Positions 1 to 7,323 of a stretch of 61,394 nt of DNA are shown here, in pieces (position 1 is the first letter of the stretch; each line of letters begins with the position of its first letter). A model generated the notes under the pieces. The model searched no databases. It was not told the origin of the DNA and was given only the letters and a program-made list of their open reading frames with translations. The DNA comes from an uncultured Clostridia bacterium (GTDB lineage Bacteria; Bacillota; Clostridia; TANB77; CAG-508): contig CALXVT010000008.1 of assembly GCA_944392175.1 (NCBI GenBank), forward strand, positions 1-61,394, in the 5' to 3' direction. A program made the translations under genes and the position numbers.

Positions 1-209
1 AAAATATTCTATCATATTTTTGAGGTATTTCCTTTTTATTTTTTATCTTACTGTGACATATCTATTGTAAACCTATAAATATAATAAAATACTTTGTAAA
101 AAAAGGTTGACTAGAAATGCTGGAAATATATTGAAATTAATATAAAAAGGGTGTAAAATACTTAAGATACTATTTGTTATAGCTTTATACCTATAATGGA
201 GGGAAAAGT

Positions 210-683
210 ATGATAGAGAGAGTAAAGGATAGTATTTATCGGATTGCGTACCAGGGAAAGGCTATTACTTTCAAAGTTCTCGAAGTAAAAGAATCCAATC
301 ATATGTGGATTGTCGGAAGAGAAGAAAAGGGCAAAGAATTGCATATAGAGTTTGAACCTAATGAAGAGAGGGAAGATATGCAGTATTGTGCCAATTTACT
401 GAATGCTTTGAAAGAAGCAAGTAAGAAAAACGAGTTCTCAGAAGTGTTTGAAAAATTTATTTTAGAAGTAGTTTTCAAACTGAATGAGAGAGTGACTATT
501 CGCTTTTCGGCCAATAATATTAGAGCTGAATTAGAAAGCTCTGATGGAAAAACAAGAATAGCTGAAACTTCATTTTATGCTGATGGAATGTCTGCATTAA
601 ATGAATTGGATAGATTGTTCTTGAAGTTAGGAGAAGACACTGAAAATCTTTGGATTTGTTCAGATTTCGAAGATGAGTGGTAA
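210..683 (+). CDS. Unknown 157-aa soluble protein
   Basis: I do not recognise this protein. It is 157 aa, acidic, with no membrane segment or signal peptide. It alternates charged and hydrophobic residues and ends in a Trp/acidic tail (WICSDFEDEW). The ATG at 210 follows a GGAGGG ribosome site near 199. A strong hairpin terminator begins two bases after the stop. Base composition is visibly less AT-rich than uvrC and most of the window, as in the next gene and the ABC exporter at 9-10.7 kb, which suggests acquisition from elsewhere. Confidence 0.75.
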   Translation: MIERVKDSIYRIAYQGKAITFKVLEVKESNHMWIVGREEKGKELHIEFEPNEEREDMQYCANLLNALKEASKKNEFSEVFEKFILEVVFKLNERVTIRFSANNIRAELESSDGKTRIAETSFYADGMSALNELDRLFLKLGEDTENLWICSDFEDEW

Positions 684-684
684 A

Positions 685-722
685 ACATAAAACACACCTT
701 AGAGATAAGGTGTGTTTTATGT
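685..722 (+). terminator. Rho-independent terminator after the first gene
   Basis: A perfect 17-bp stem (685-701 with 706-722) closes a GAGA tetraloop just after the stop codon at 683. The right arm ends in TTTTATGT. The last bases form the -35 region of the next promoter. Confidence 0.85.
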
Positions 723-750
723 TGATTAATACCTTAAAAAATGCTATAAT
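722..750 (+). promoter_or_regulatory. Housekeeping promoter, TTGATT-N17-TATAAT
   Basis: The -35 TTGATT (722-727) and -10 TATAAT (745-750) are separated by exactly 17 bp. The promoter sits inside the region read by an upstream ATG at 677, so the next gene must start downstream, at 788. Confidence 0.75.
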
Positions 751-787
751 ATATGGCGTAGTAAAGCAAGTTGAAAGGAGAAACAGA

Positions 788-1153
788 ATGGGAAGACAAT
801 TAATGCGGTTACACGAAATGAAAGTGGAAGTGGAAAAAGTGGAAATATCCAGTAATGGACATGGAAAGGAAATAACCGTATGTTATGGAAAAGATGTTTG
901 TTGGGAAGAAGTTTTAGAAGAATGTGTAAAAGCATTTAAACTCATGGACTCAGACTGTTTGAAAAAGAATGATGAAATTCGATTCAAGATTGATGACAAT
1001 CATGATGCGATTGTCGGAAAAGATTGGATTGTTATTCACTCAAACAAAAGAGTTTGGGGAATGCAGACAACATACTCAGAGATTGACGAAATTATGCGTG
1101 AATTTTCTGATATGCTTGAACGAATGGATGCCCATCCGCACATCACAGATTAA
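788..1153 (+). CDS. Unknown 121-aa soluble protein
   Basis: I do not recognise this protein. The start at 788 is chosen because AAAGGAG lies just upstream and because a good promoter (722-750) covers the region an earlier in-frame ATG (677) would need. The product is about 121 aa and hydrophilic, with no transmembrane segment, several Cys residues near the middle and a His-containing C-terminus. Size and composition resemble the preceding gene, so the two may be a transferred pair, but I see no convincing sequence similarity between them. A hairpin terminator follows. Confidence 0.7.
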   Translation: MGRQLMRLHEMKVEVEKVEISSNGHGKEITVCYGKDVCWEEVLEECVKAFKLMDSDCLKKNDEIRFKIDDNHDAIVGKDWIVIHSNKRVWGMQTTYSEIDEIMREFSDMLERMDAHPHITD

Positions 1154-1171
1154 ATTCTCATTAAAAACTTT

Positions 1172-1200
1172 AAGGGAAAAGGCACTGCTTTTTCCCTTTA
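1172..1200 (+). terminator. Rho-independent terminator
   Basis: Twelve paired bases (1172-1183 with 1187-1198, one G-U) close a three-base loop. The right arm contains a T-tract. Confidence 0.75.
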
Positions 1201-1212
1201 CTACATAATTGA

Positions 1213-1241
1213 TTGAAAAAAATAAATAATATATATATAAT
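1213..1241 (+). promoter_or_regulatory. uvrC promoter, TTGAAA-N17-TATAAT
   Basis: TTGAAA (1213-1218) and a perfect TATAAT (1236-1241) are 17 bp apart. Transcription would begin about 15 bases before the uvrC ATG at 1264, which rules out the upstream start at 1213. Confidence 0.7.
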
Positions 1242-1263
1242 TAAAAATAAGCGAGGTGAAAAA

Positions 1264-3060
1264 ATGAGTGCTAAATTTAATATAGAAGAGGAAATAAAAA
1301 AATTGCCATCAAAACCTGGTGTGTATCTTATGCATGATAAAAATAATAACATCATATATGTTGGTAAAGCTATTTCATTAAAAAGAAGAGTTACATCATA
1401 TTTCAGAAAAACTAATAAAACAGAACGTATAAAGAAAATGGTTTCATTAGTAGATTATTTTGAATATATAGTAGTAAATAATGAAGCAGAAGCATTAATA
1501 TTAGAATGTAACTTAATAAAAAAATATAGACCTAAATTTAATGTTTTATTAAAAGATGATAAAACATATCCATATATAAAAATAGATGTAAAGTCTGATT
1601 TTCCTAATGTAATCATAACAAGAAGATTATTAAATGATGGTTCAAAATACTTTGGACCATATGCAAATCCAGGTGCCGCAAAAGAAATGGTTGATTTTAT
1701 AAAAAATAAATATAAAATAAGACAATGTAGAAGTTTTAAATCTACTACAAGACCTTGCTTAAATTATCACATAAAAAAATGTTTTGCACCATGTGTTGGA
1801 TATATTACTAAAGAAGAGTATATAAAACAAATAGATGAAATAATAGATTTATTAGAAGGAAAAACAAGTAAAATAATTAAAGAACTCGGAATACAAATGG
1901 AAGAAGCATCAAAAAAATTAGATTTTGAAAAAGCTGCATATTTAAGAGATAAAATGGTGGCTATCGAAAGAATATCAGAGAAACAAAGAGTTTCTAATAT
2001 TTCAGAAAATAATATTGATGTTATAGGAATTGCAAAAAATGATTTAGAAGTTTGCATAGAAATCTTTTTTGTAAGAGGAAGCAAAATGGTAGGTAGAGAA
2101 TATTACTTCTTCCAAGATTTAATTGATATGGAAGATAGTGAAATTCTTTCTGGATTTTTAAAACAATATTATATGGATAATCCAAATTTACCAAATAAAA
2201 TTATGATGAGGGAAGAGCCAGAAGATAAAGAAAGTATAGAAGAATGGCTTTCAAATATTGCAAATCATAAAGTAGAAATAAAGACTCCTCAAAAAGGTGA
2301 AAAACTACGTTTTGTAGAGATGGCAGAAAATAATGCAGATATTACTTTAAAAAATAAGTTTGAAGATAAAAATAGTTTATTATTAGAATTAAAAGAAGTT
2401 CTAATAATGGATAAAATTCCTAGAAAGATAGAATGTTATGATATATCAAATATATCAGGAACAAATATGGTTGCAGGAATGTGTGTAATGCAAAATGGAA
2501 TTATTAAGAAAAATTTATCTAGAAGATTTAAAATAAAAACAGTTTATGGTCAAGATGATCCAAGATGTATGGAAGAAGTAATAGAAAGAAGATTAAAACA
2601 TTCATTAAATGGAGAAAGTACTGGATTTGGAAATTTACCAGATGTAATATTTGTTGATGGAGGAATTACACAAATTAGAGCAGCAAGAAGAGTTATAGAT
2701 AAACTTGGTGTTGATATAAAAATATTTGGTATGGTAAAAAATGATAAGCATAGAACTAGAGCATTAATGGATGAAAACAGAAATGAAATAGAAATATCAG
2801 AAGAATTACTAAACTTGATTACTAAATTTCAAGATACTGTTCATGATACTGCAATTTCTTATCACAAAAAATTAAGAGAAAAAGAAATGACAGAATCTGC
2901 ATTAGATAAAATATCAGGAATAGGAGAGGTAAAGAGAAATTTACTTTTAAAAAGATTTAAAACTGTAAGCAATATAAAAAATGCATCACCAGAAGAAATA
3001 ATGACAGTTAAAGGAATAAATAAAGAGTTAGCGATAAAGATAAAACAAGAATTACAATAA
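1264..3060 (+). CDS. uvrC: UvrABC excinuclease subunit C
   Basis: UvrC makes both incisions flanking a lesion in nucleotide excision repair after loading by UvrA/UvrB. The 598-aa product has the usual family length. It has an N-terminal GIY-YIG nuclease domain (about residues 15-95, with GVYLMHD and IIYVGKA), a UVR helical pair for UvrB contact near 200-235 (KLDFEKAAYLRDKM), an RNase H-like nuclease domain in the second half (CYDIS, FVDGG and TVHDTAISYH carry the acidic and His residues), and C-terminal helix-hairpin-helix motifs (SGIGEVKRNLLL, VKGINKELA). The ATG at 1264 has GAGGTG upstream and lies after the promoter at 1213-1241. It is monocistronic, with a terminator at 3067. Confidence 0.97.
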   Translation: MSAKFNIEEEIKKLPSKPGVYLMHDKNNNIIYVGKAISLKRRVTSYFRKTNKTERIKKMVSLVDYFEYIVVNNEAEALILECNLIKKYRPKFNVLLKDDKTYPYIKIDVKSDFPNVIITRRLLNDGSKYFGPYANPGAAKEMVDFIKNKYKIRQCRSFKSTTRPCLNYHIKKCFAPCVGYITKEEYIKQIDEIIDLLEGKTSKIIKELGIQMEEASKKLDFEKAAYLRDKMVAIERISEKQRVSNISENNIDVIGIAKNDLEVCIEIFFVRGSKMVGREYYFFQDLIDMEDSEILSGFLKQYYMDNPNLPNKIMMREEPEDKESIEEWLSNIANHKVEIKTPQKGEKLRFVEMAENNADITLKNKFEDKNSLLLELKEVLIMDKIPRKIECYDISNISGTNMVAGMCVMQNGIIKKNLSRRFKIKTVYGQDDPRCMEEVIERRLKHSLNGESTGFGNLPDVIFVDGGITQIRAARRVIDKLGVDIKIFGMVKNDKHRTRALMDENRNEIEISEELLNLITKFQDTVHDTAISYHKKLREKEMTESALDKISGIGEVKRNLLLKRFKTVSNIKNASPEEIMTVKGINKELAIKIKQELQ

Positions 3061-3066
3061 ATATAA

Positions 3067-3098
3067 AAAACTGCTTAGAAGGTTAACGAGGCAGTTTT
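3067..3098 (+). terminator. Probable terminator after uvrC
   Basis: An 8-bp stem (AAAACTGC with GCAGTTTT) closes a 16-base loop. The right arm ends in a short T-run. Confidence 0.55.
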
Positions 3099-3102
3099 AT
3101 AA

Positions 3103-3131
3103 TAGACAAAACAAGAAAAAAATGCTACAAT
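3103..3131 (+). promoter_or_regulatory. Promoter, TAGACA-N17-TACAAT
   Basis: TAGACA (3103-3108) and TACAAT (3126-3131) are 17 bp apart. The same -35 hexamer and spacing recur upstream of the paralogous gene at 4116, and the downstream sequence (ATGTTTACAAATTT then GAAAGGAG) is shared too. Confidence 0.65.
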
Positions 3132-3167
3132 AATTATGTTTACAAATTTGAAAGGAGATAAAAGATT

Positions 3168-3914
3168 ATGAAAAAATTGTGGCTAGGATTTCCAATTGAT
3201 GGAGGTGTTATATTAACTTCTCCTAAAACTGGAATACCAACCGCACGAGTAACGCGGTCGAATGATGGAGTAGAAATAGCTGAACTAATTGGATACAGAA
3301 CAGAGAAAAAAATCTTAGAAGAAGAGAATAAAAAAATTTCTTCCAAAAATATTATTATCGGAATGATTGTAGCATATGCAATTATTACAATAAGTTTTTT
3401 CCTTATAGCTGGAATACGAGGACTTTCAGCAGGGCTATATGCAACTGCTATAACATGTGTTCAAATCTATTTTCTTTTGCCAGATATTATTTATGCATTT
3501 AGGTATAAAAAACATGCTCAATATATGAGCATCCTGGAAAGAATAGATGAATGTGACAGAGCTAAAAAAGATATTAACCTAGAGGAGTTATCTGTAATAG
3601 AATATCATCCTAAAGAAACTAATACTATTGAAATAAGTCAAATACTACTGGCTTTAATAGTATCTATTGTTATTTTATTTACAGATAATACAGCAATGCT
3701 TAAATATGTAATAATTATTGTTGCAATTTTTGTATTGTATATATTCTCAATAGAAAATAAAAAGGCTTTAAAATTATATGAAAAAATAGAAAAAGCCCTT
3801 TTGTTTAGAAAGCCCACAAAAGATCAAATTGAACTGGTGTGGTTTGGTCTACAGTTTTTAAAGAAGTATGAGGAAGAAGATTCAAAAATCTTTGACTGGT
3901 ACTACAAAAATTAA
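3168..3914 (+). CDS. Unknown four-helix membrane protein, paralog 1
   Basis: I do not recognise the family. The 248-aa protein has a soluble N-terminus (about 60 residues with a DGGVILTSPKTGI stretch), two transmembrane helices at about 62-115 leading into FLLPDIIYAF, a soluble loop, two more helices at about 155-200, and a cytoplasmic tail ending in a KKYEEEDSKIFDWYYKN region. It is clearly paralogous to the gene at 4116: both share DG(V/I)IL-S-KTGI, (Y/F)LLPDIIYA, RKP(T/S)-QIE and KKYE. The ATG at 3168 follows AAAGGAG. Its own promoter and terminator make it monocistronic. Confidence 0.8.
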   Translation: MKKLWLGFPIDGGVILTSPKTGIPTARVTRSNDGVEIAELIGYRTEKKILEEENKKISSKNIIIGMIVAYAIITISFFLIAGIRGLSAGLYATAITCVQIYFLLPDIIYAFRYKKHAQYMSILERIDECDRAKKDINLEELSVIEYHPKETNTIEISQILLALIVSIVILFTDNTAMLKYVIIIVAIFVLYIFSIENKKALKLYEKIEKALLFRKPTKDQIELVWFGLQFLKKYEEEDSKIFDWYYKN

Positions 3915-3927
3915 ATCTTTTAGTAAA

Positions 3928-3969
3928 CAAAAAAAGCGGTCGTACTTTAGAGCACGACTGTTTTTTTTC
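3928..3969 (+). terminator. Probable terminator
   Basis: An A-rich left arm with GGTCGT pairs with ACGAC and a run of eight Ts. The stem is imperfect, but the T-tract is strong. Confidence 0.6.
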
Positions 3970-4052
3970 TTAGCATAAATTTTCTAATAAAAACCAATTA
4001 CATAAAATAATATAATAAAAAAATTTCATACTATAGCCAAAAACTCCAATCA

Positions 4053-4081
4053 TAGACATTATATAAAAAATATGGTATAAT
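4053..4081 (+). promoter_or_regulatory. Promoter, TAGACA-N17-TATAAT
   Basis: TAGACA (4053-4058) and a perfect TATAAT (4076-4081) are 17 bp apart. It matches the promoter of the paralog at 3103-3131. Confidence 0.7.
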
Positions 4082-4115
4082 ATTTATGTTTACAAATTTT
4101 GAAAGGAGAAAAATT

Positions 4116-4853
4116 ATGGAAGAAGAACGGTTGGGTTATGTAGTAGAGGATGGAATTATTCTAAAGTCACTGAAAACCGGAATTTGTGCAAAGATAACTG
4201 AAGGAGATGGAAAGTATAGTGCCAAACTTATAAGCAGAAAAGAGGAAGAAAAAATACATGCTAATATTAAGCAATATGAACTTCCAAAACATAAGAAATT
4301 AATCTTACTTATAATCTTTTATACAATTTTGGGATTTATATTCTTCTTAGCCAGAGGAATAATAGGGATTATTGCTATAGCAGTGTTTGCTGTAACGACT
4401 TGCTTTCAGCTGTATTATCTTTTACCTGATATTATTTATGCTATAAAACATAAAAAAGATGCTCAATATCTTTATATTTTTAAAAAAGCATATCAATGCT
4501 ATTTACAAGGTAAAGAAATAAATAAAGAAAATATATTGTCTACAAATTTTCCTGAAAGTTTAAAGGTTGCGGCATTACAATATTGCTTTTGGCCGATTGT
4601 GATTACTTTATGTTTATTACATTTAAATGCTACAAATGGTATTAATGTATTAATATTTGAAGTTGTGGCATTTACAATATTTTTAATATTAATAATAAAC
4701 AAAAAGTTAAAGCCATTTTGGTTAAAAATATTTGAAAAAATATTCTATCGAAAGCCAAGTGCAAGCCAAATAGAAATTGTTTTGTTTGGAATTAATTTTA
4801 TTAAAAAATATGAAGATGATCCAGAAAGAATAAAATATTTCTATCTTAATTAA
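4116..4853 (+). CDS. Unknown four-helix membrane protein, paralog 2
   Basis: This is a paralog of the gene at 3168 and equally unrecognised. The 245-aa product shares the DGIILKSLKTGI start, a paired transmembrane hairpin ending in YLLPDIIYAIKHKKDAQYL, a second membrane pair near residues 155-200, and the C-terminal RKPSASQIEIV-FG-NFIKKYE block. The ATG at 4116 is preferred over an in-frame ATG at 4086 because GAAAGGAG lies 8 bases upstream and 4086 sits only five bases past the -10. The duplicated promoter and leader indicate tandem duplication of the whole transcription unit. Confidence 0.8.
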   Translation: MEEERLGYVVEDGIILKSLKTGICAKITEGDGKYSAKLISRKEEEKIHANIKQYELPKHKKLILLIIFYTILGFIFFLARGIIGIIAIAVFAVTTCFQLYYLLPDIIYAIKHKKDAQYLYIFKKAYQCYLQGKEINKENILSTNFPESLKVAALQYCFWPIVITLCLLHLNATNGINVLIFEVVAFTIFLILIINKKLKPFWLKIFEKIFYRKPSASQIEIVLFGINFIKKYEDDPERIKYFYLN

Positions 4854-4885
4854 GTTATTTGAGCCAATAATCTTTTCACAAAATC

Positions 4886-4926
4886 AAAAACAGCCATTAA
4901 CCTAAATTAGGTTATGGCTGTTTTTT
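4886..4926 (+). terminator. Rho-independent terminator
   Basis: A long stem (AAAAACAGCCAT plus AACCTA, one bulged T) pairs with TAGGTTATGGCTGTTTTT around a three-base loop. Confidence 0.85.
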
Positions 4927-5184
4927 CATATATTTCATATAATAGGAAAGTTCTCCGAACTTCCCTTTTATATAAATAAATTTCATACAAAATTGCTATG
5001 CAATTTTGGTGACGAACATTTCTTAGCTGTGCGAAGCAAAGCAAACTGCAAATAAGTTGTACTATGAAATATGGGGCATGTAAGTTATTTAAAAGGTCAT
5101 AAAACTTTAATCATGTCCCTTTTGTTCTATTTAATAAAATTATTTAAAATAAAATTTTAAGGTATACTTACAAAATTTCTTTTA
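4927..5184. repeat. Non-coding stretch with nested inverted repeats
   Basis: I see no gene between the terminator at 4926 and deoD. The stretch holds an imperfect palindrome of about 90 bp. Outer arms ATTTCATACAA (4980-4990) and TTGTACTATGAAAT (5056-5069) enclose a perfect hairpin AAAATTGC-TAT-GCAATTTT (4989-5007). Another near-perfect hairpin lies at 4945-4965. A segment near 5031-5055 resembles the reverse complement of 13022-13048, so this may be a relic of a small mobile repeat. Confidence 0.45.
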
Positions 5185-5904
5185 TTATAGTAGAATTCCA
5201 GCTTCTAATGCAATTTTTATCATTTTGTTTAAACCGTGCTCACGTTCTTCTGGAGTAGCTTGCTTTTCAATAAATGGAGAATCTACAACAGTCATTAGAC
5301 ATGAGGCTTTTTTATTTAAAACTTTAGCATTATAAAATAATGCAAATGCTTCCATTTCAGCAGAAATTGGATTTAATTTTTTGGGAAGTCTGTTAAAGAA
5401 TTTTTTTGAATTTGTCATATAAAAATCTACAATGTCTGTACATACTGTATTTCCTTCAAAAATTTTAATTTTAGAGTTATAAGCTACTTGTTTTAAAACA
5501 GAGTTAAGATTTTTGTTAGCTGATACAAGATGGCAATCATCATTATTAAAAGTAAGTGCATAATTTCCTTCAGTATAAACATTATCTGCAAGAACCACAT
5601 CAAATAAATCTAACTCTTGGATATATCCTCCACAAGAGCCAATTCTTATAATATTTTCTACATCATAAAATTTATATAATTCATATGAATAAATTCCTAC
5701 ACTTGGCATTCCCATACCATGTGCCATAACTGAAATTCTTTTTCCCTTATAATATCCAGTATATCCAAGCATATTTCTAACAGAATTTACTAATTTATAA
5801 TCTTCTAAAAAATTTTCAGCAATATATTTTGCCCTTAAAGGATCTCCAGGCATAATAACAGTTTTTGCAAAATCTCCTAAATTTGCTTCATTATGTGGTG
5901 TCAT
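5185..5904 (-). CDS. deoD: Purine-nucleoside phosphorylase, DeoD type
   Basis: It cleaves purine (deoxy)nucleosides with phosphate to free base and (deoxy)ribose-1-phosphate for purine salvage. The 239-aa product aligns along its whole length with hexameric DeoD. It has the N-terminal MTPHNEANLGDFA and VIMPGDPLRAKYIAENFLED block, GYTGYYKGKRISVM-HGMGMPS, RIGSCGG (phosphate site), the AEMEAFALF segment, and TVVDSPF near 205, which keeps the catalytic Asp. GGAGG lies just upstream of its ATG on the minus strand. It stands alone, flanked by genes on the other strand. Confidence 0.93.
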   Translation of the reverse strand: MTPHNEANLGDFAKTVIMPGDPLRAKYIAENFLEDYKLVNSVRNMLGYTGYYKGKRISVMAHGMGMPSVGIYSYELYKFYDVENIIRIGSCGGYIQELDLFDVVLADNVYTEGNYALTFNNDDCHLVSANKNLNSVLKQVAYNSKIKIFEGNTVCTDIVDFYMTNSKKFFNRLPKKLNPISAEMEAFALFYNAKVLNKKASCLMTVVDSPFIEKQATPEEREHGLNKMIKIALEAGILL

Positions 5905-6069
5905 AATAACCTCCTATAACTAAAATTACAATAATAGTATATCATAACGTAAAAAAATTATAATTGTTTGATATAAAAATGTAACAAAAAAGTAATATTA
6001 TGGAAATACACATATTAAGTCAAAAAATGTATAATAGATGTGTATAAAAGCAAAAAAGGAGAGATAAAT

Positions 6070-6747
6070 ATGTGGACATGTTTATATTTAAGTCATATAG
6101 TTGTAATTATAATGATAGTAATTGCAATTTTAGGGATTATTTATGAAATATCACAAAAAAAGCTTAAAGCATATCAAGTTATTGTTGTATTTGTATTTTG
6201 TATAATTTCAATGGCTTTAGTTTCAGGTGTAACAGCCATGAATTGGATTAATGATGAAAATATGAAAACTGAGGCAACATTAAATTCTGGAAAATATGAT
6301 TATTGGACTTGTGATACAAAAAAATTTGCTACATTAGTATCTGACAATATTGATTTTGCTAAATATGTTGATTTAGAAACAGGAAATATTGTTGCAGTAA
6401 AAAATGAAGCTATTAGAACTAATAATGAAAAAGTTGATTTAAGTAATGAAGATGAAGCGAAACAAGTATATGATAATATAAATATTAAAGAAGAATTTAA
6501 TTTATCAGATGATTACTTAATAACAGTAAATTCTAAAAAATTTGTAAAACTTTCTGATAATTTATATTATATAACTTATTTATATGAATATGAGAAAGAT
6601 GATGTTACAGAAAAAGGAAAAATATACTTGGTTGCAGATAAAGAATATCAAATGAAAACATATGTAATGACAAATTTAATTAATGATAGTGGAGAAAAAG
6701 AATTTACAGACAATGTACTAGAATTAATTGGTACAATGAATTTATAA
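6070..6747 (+). CDS. Unknown membrane-anchored protein
   Basis: I do not recognise this protein. It is 225 aa from the ATG at 6070, chosen because AAAAAGGAG lies 8 bases upstream. An upstream ATG at 6040 falls next to a -10-like TATAAT (6030-6035) and has no ribosome site. Two helices at the N-terminus (about 5-25 and 35-55) precede a soluble, probably extracytoplasmic domain of about 170 residues rich in Asp, Asn and Lys. It is followed at 17 bases by another membrane protein and is likely co-transcribed with it. Confidence 0.75.
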   Translation: MWTCLYLSHIVVIIMIVIAILGIIYEISQKKLKAYQVIVVFVFCIISMALVSGVTAMNWINDENMKTEATLNSGKYDYWTCDTKKFATLVSDNIDFAKYVDLETGNIVAVKNEAIRTNNEKVDLSNEDEAKQVYDNINIKEEFNLSDDYLITVNSKKFVKLSDNLYYITYLYEYEKDDVTEKGKIYLVADKEYQMKTYVMTNLINDSGEKEFTDNVLELIGTMNL

Positions 6748-6764
6748 GAAGGAGGTAGAAGGAT

Positions 6765-7154
6765 ATGACATTAGTATTAAACTTTGTTTTTGATCTAATA
6801 ATTGCAATTCTAGTATATGAATATTTAAAAAGAAATAAAAAAACAGAAGCATATGCAGCAGCAGTAATTATTAAAGTAGCATATTTTCTATCATCTACGT
6901 TAATTTTAGGAGAATTTAATTTTGCTGAATTTGTATTGTATATATTAGTAATGGTTTGCATTTGTAGATTATATATGATAGTGATAGATACTATATATAC
7001 AAAAGATATGAAAGCAATATTATTTATATTTGAAGCAACATTAGTAGGAATTATAATAATGTCATTCTTAGGTCAAGTATTGCATACATTATTATTTAAT
7101 TTATTAACATTATTTGCAAGTACTTTTAATTACACATTACAAAAAATTTCTTAA
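6765..7154 (+). CDS. Unknown small polytopic membrane protein
   Basis: I do not recognise this protein. It is 129 aa with four predicted transmembrane helices (about 3-20, 30-48, 50-70 and 83-120). It is almost entirely hydrophobic except for a KRNKKTE loop after the first helix. GAAGGAGG is placed before the ATG at 6765. It directly follows the gene at 6070 and probably forms a two-gene unit with it. Confidence 0.75.
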   Translation: MTLVLNFVFDLIIAILVYEYLKRNKKTEAYAAAVIIKVAYFLSSTLILGEFNFAEFVLYILVMVCICRLYMIVIDTIYTKDMKAILFIFEATLVGIIIMSFLGQVLHTLLFNLLTLFASTFNYTLQKIS

Positions 7155-7159
7155 ATATG

Positions 7160-7188
7160 TTGAAACATAATTTATCTTGTGATAATAT
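7160..7188 (+). promoter_or_regulatory. pyrG promoter, TTGAAA-N17-TAATAT with extended -10
   Basis: TTGAAA (7160-7165) and TAATAT (7183-7188) are 17 bp apart. A TGA directly before the -10 gives an extended -10. Transcripts starting near 7195 would carry a leader of about 128 bases before the pyrG ATG. Confidence 0.6.
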
Positions 7189-7194
7189 ATCAAT

Positions 7195-7323
7195 ATAGTT
7201 ATTTAAGAGTTATGAGAGATTAAAAAAAAACCGCGTAAGTTTTTTAATCTCTCTTTTGTTTTTTAGAATTAAAAATATCATTATGCGGTTTAAGCAAATT
7301 TATTGCTTGAATGGAGGTTTTTT
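7195..7323 (+). promoter_or_regulatory. Structured pyrG leader with attenuator-like hairpin
   Basis: The leader contains a perfect 14-bp terminator-type hairpin (7214-7227 with 7240-7253) followed by TTTTGTTTTTT (7254-7264). The hairpin loop AAACCGCGTAA (7228-7238) is complementary over 11 bases, one G-U, to TTATGCGGTTT (7281-7291). A third small hairpin, AAGCAA-N5-TTGCTT, abuts the ribosome site TGGAGG. pyrG is attenuation-controlled by CTP in other Firmicutes. That model needs a G-run at the transcript start, which I do not see here, so the mechanism would differ. Confidence 0.6.

Noticed and set aside
1..209. Promoter of the first gene
   Set aside because: Several AT-rich hexamers (for example GTGACA near 53 and TTGACT near 107) are possible, but none has a good partner at proper spacing.
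677..787. Upstream extension of the second gene to ATG 677
   Set aside because: A good promoter at 722-750 and a ribosome site before 788 place the start at 788; the extension would also overlap the terminator of the first gene.
7214..7264. T-box or known riboswitch upstream of pyrG
   Set aside because: No T-box sequence, specifier loop or known riboswitch core was seen; only the hairpins described.
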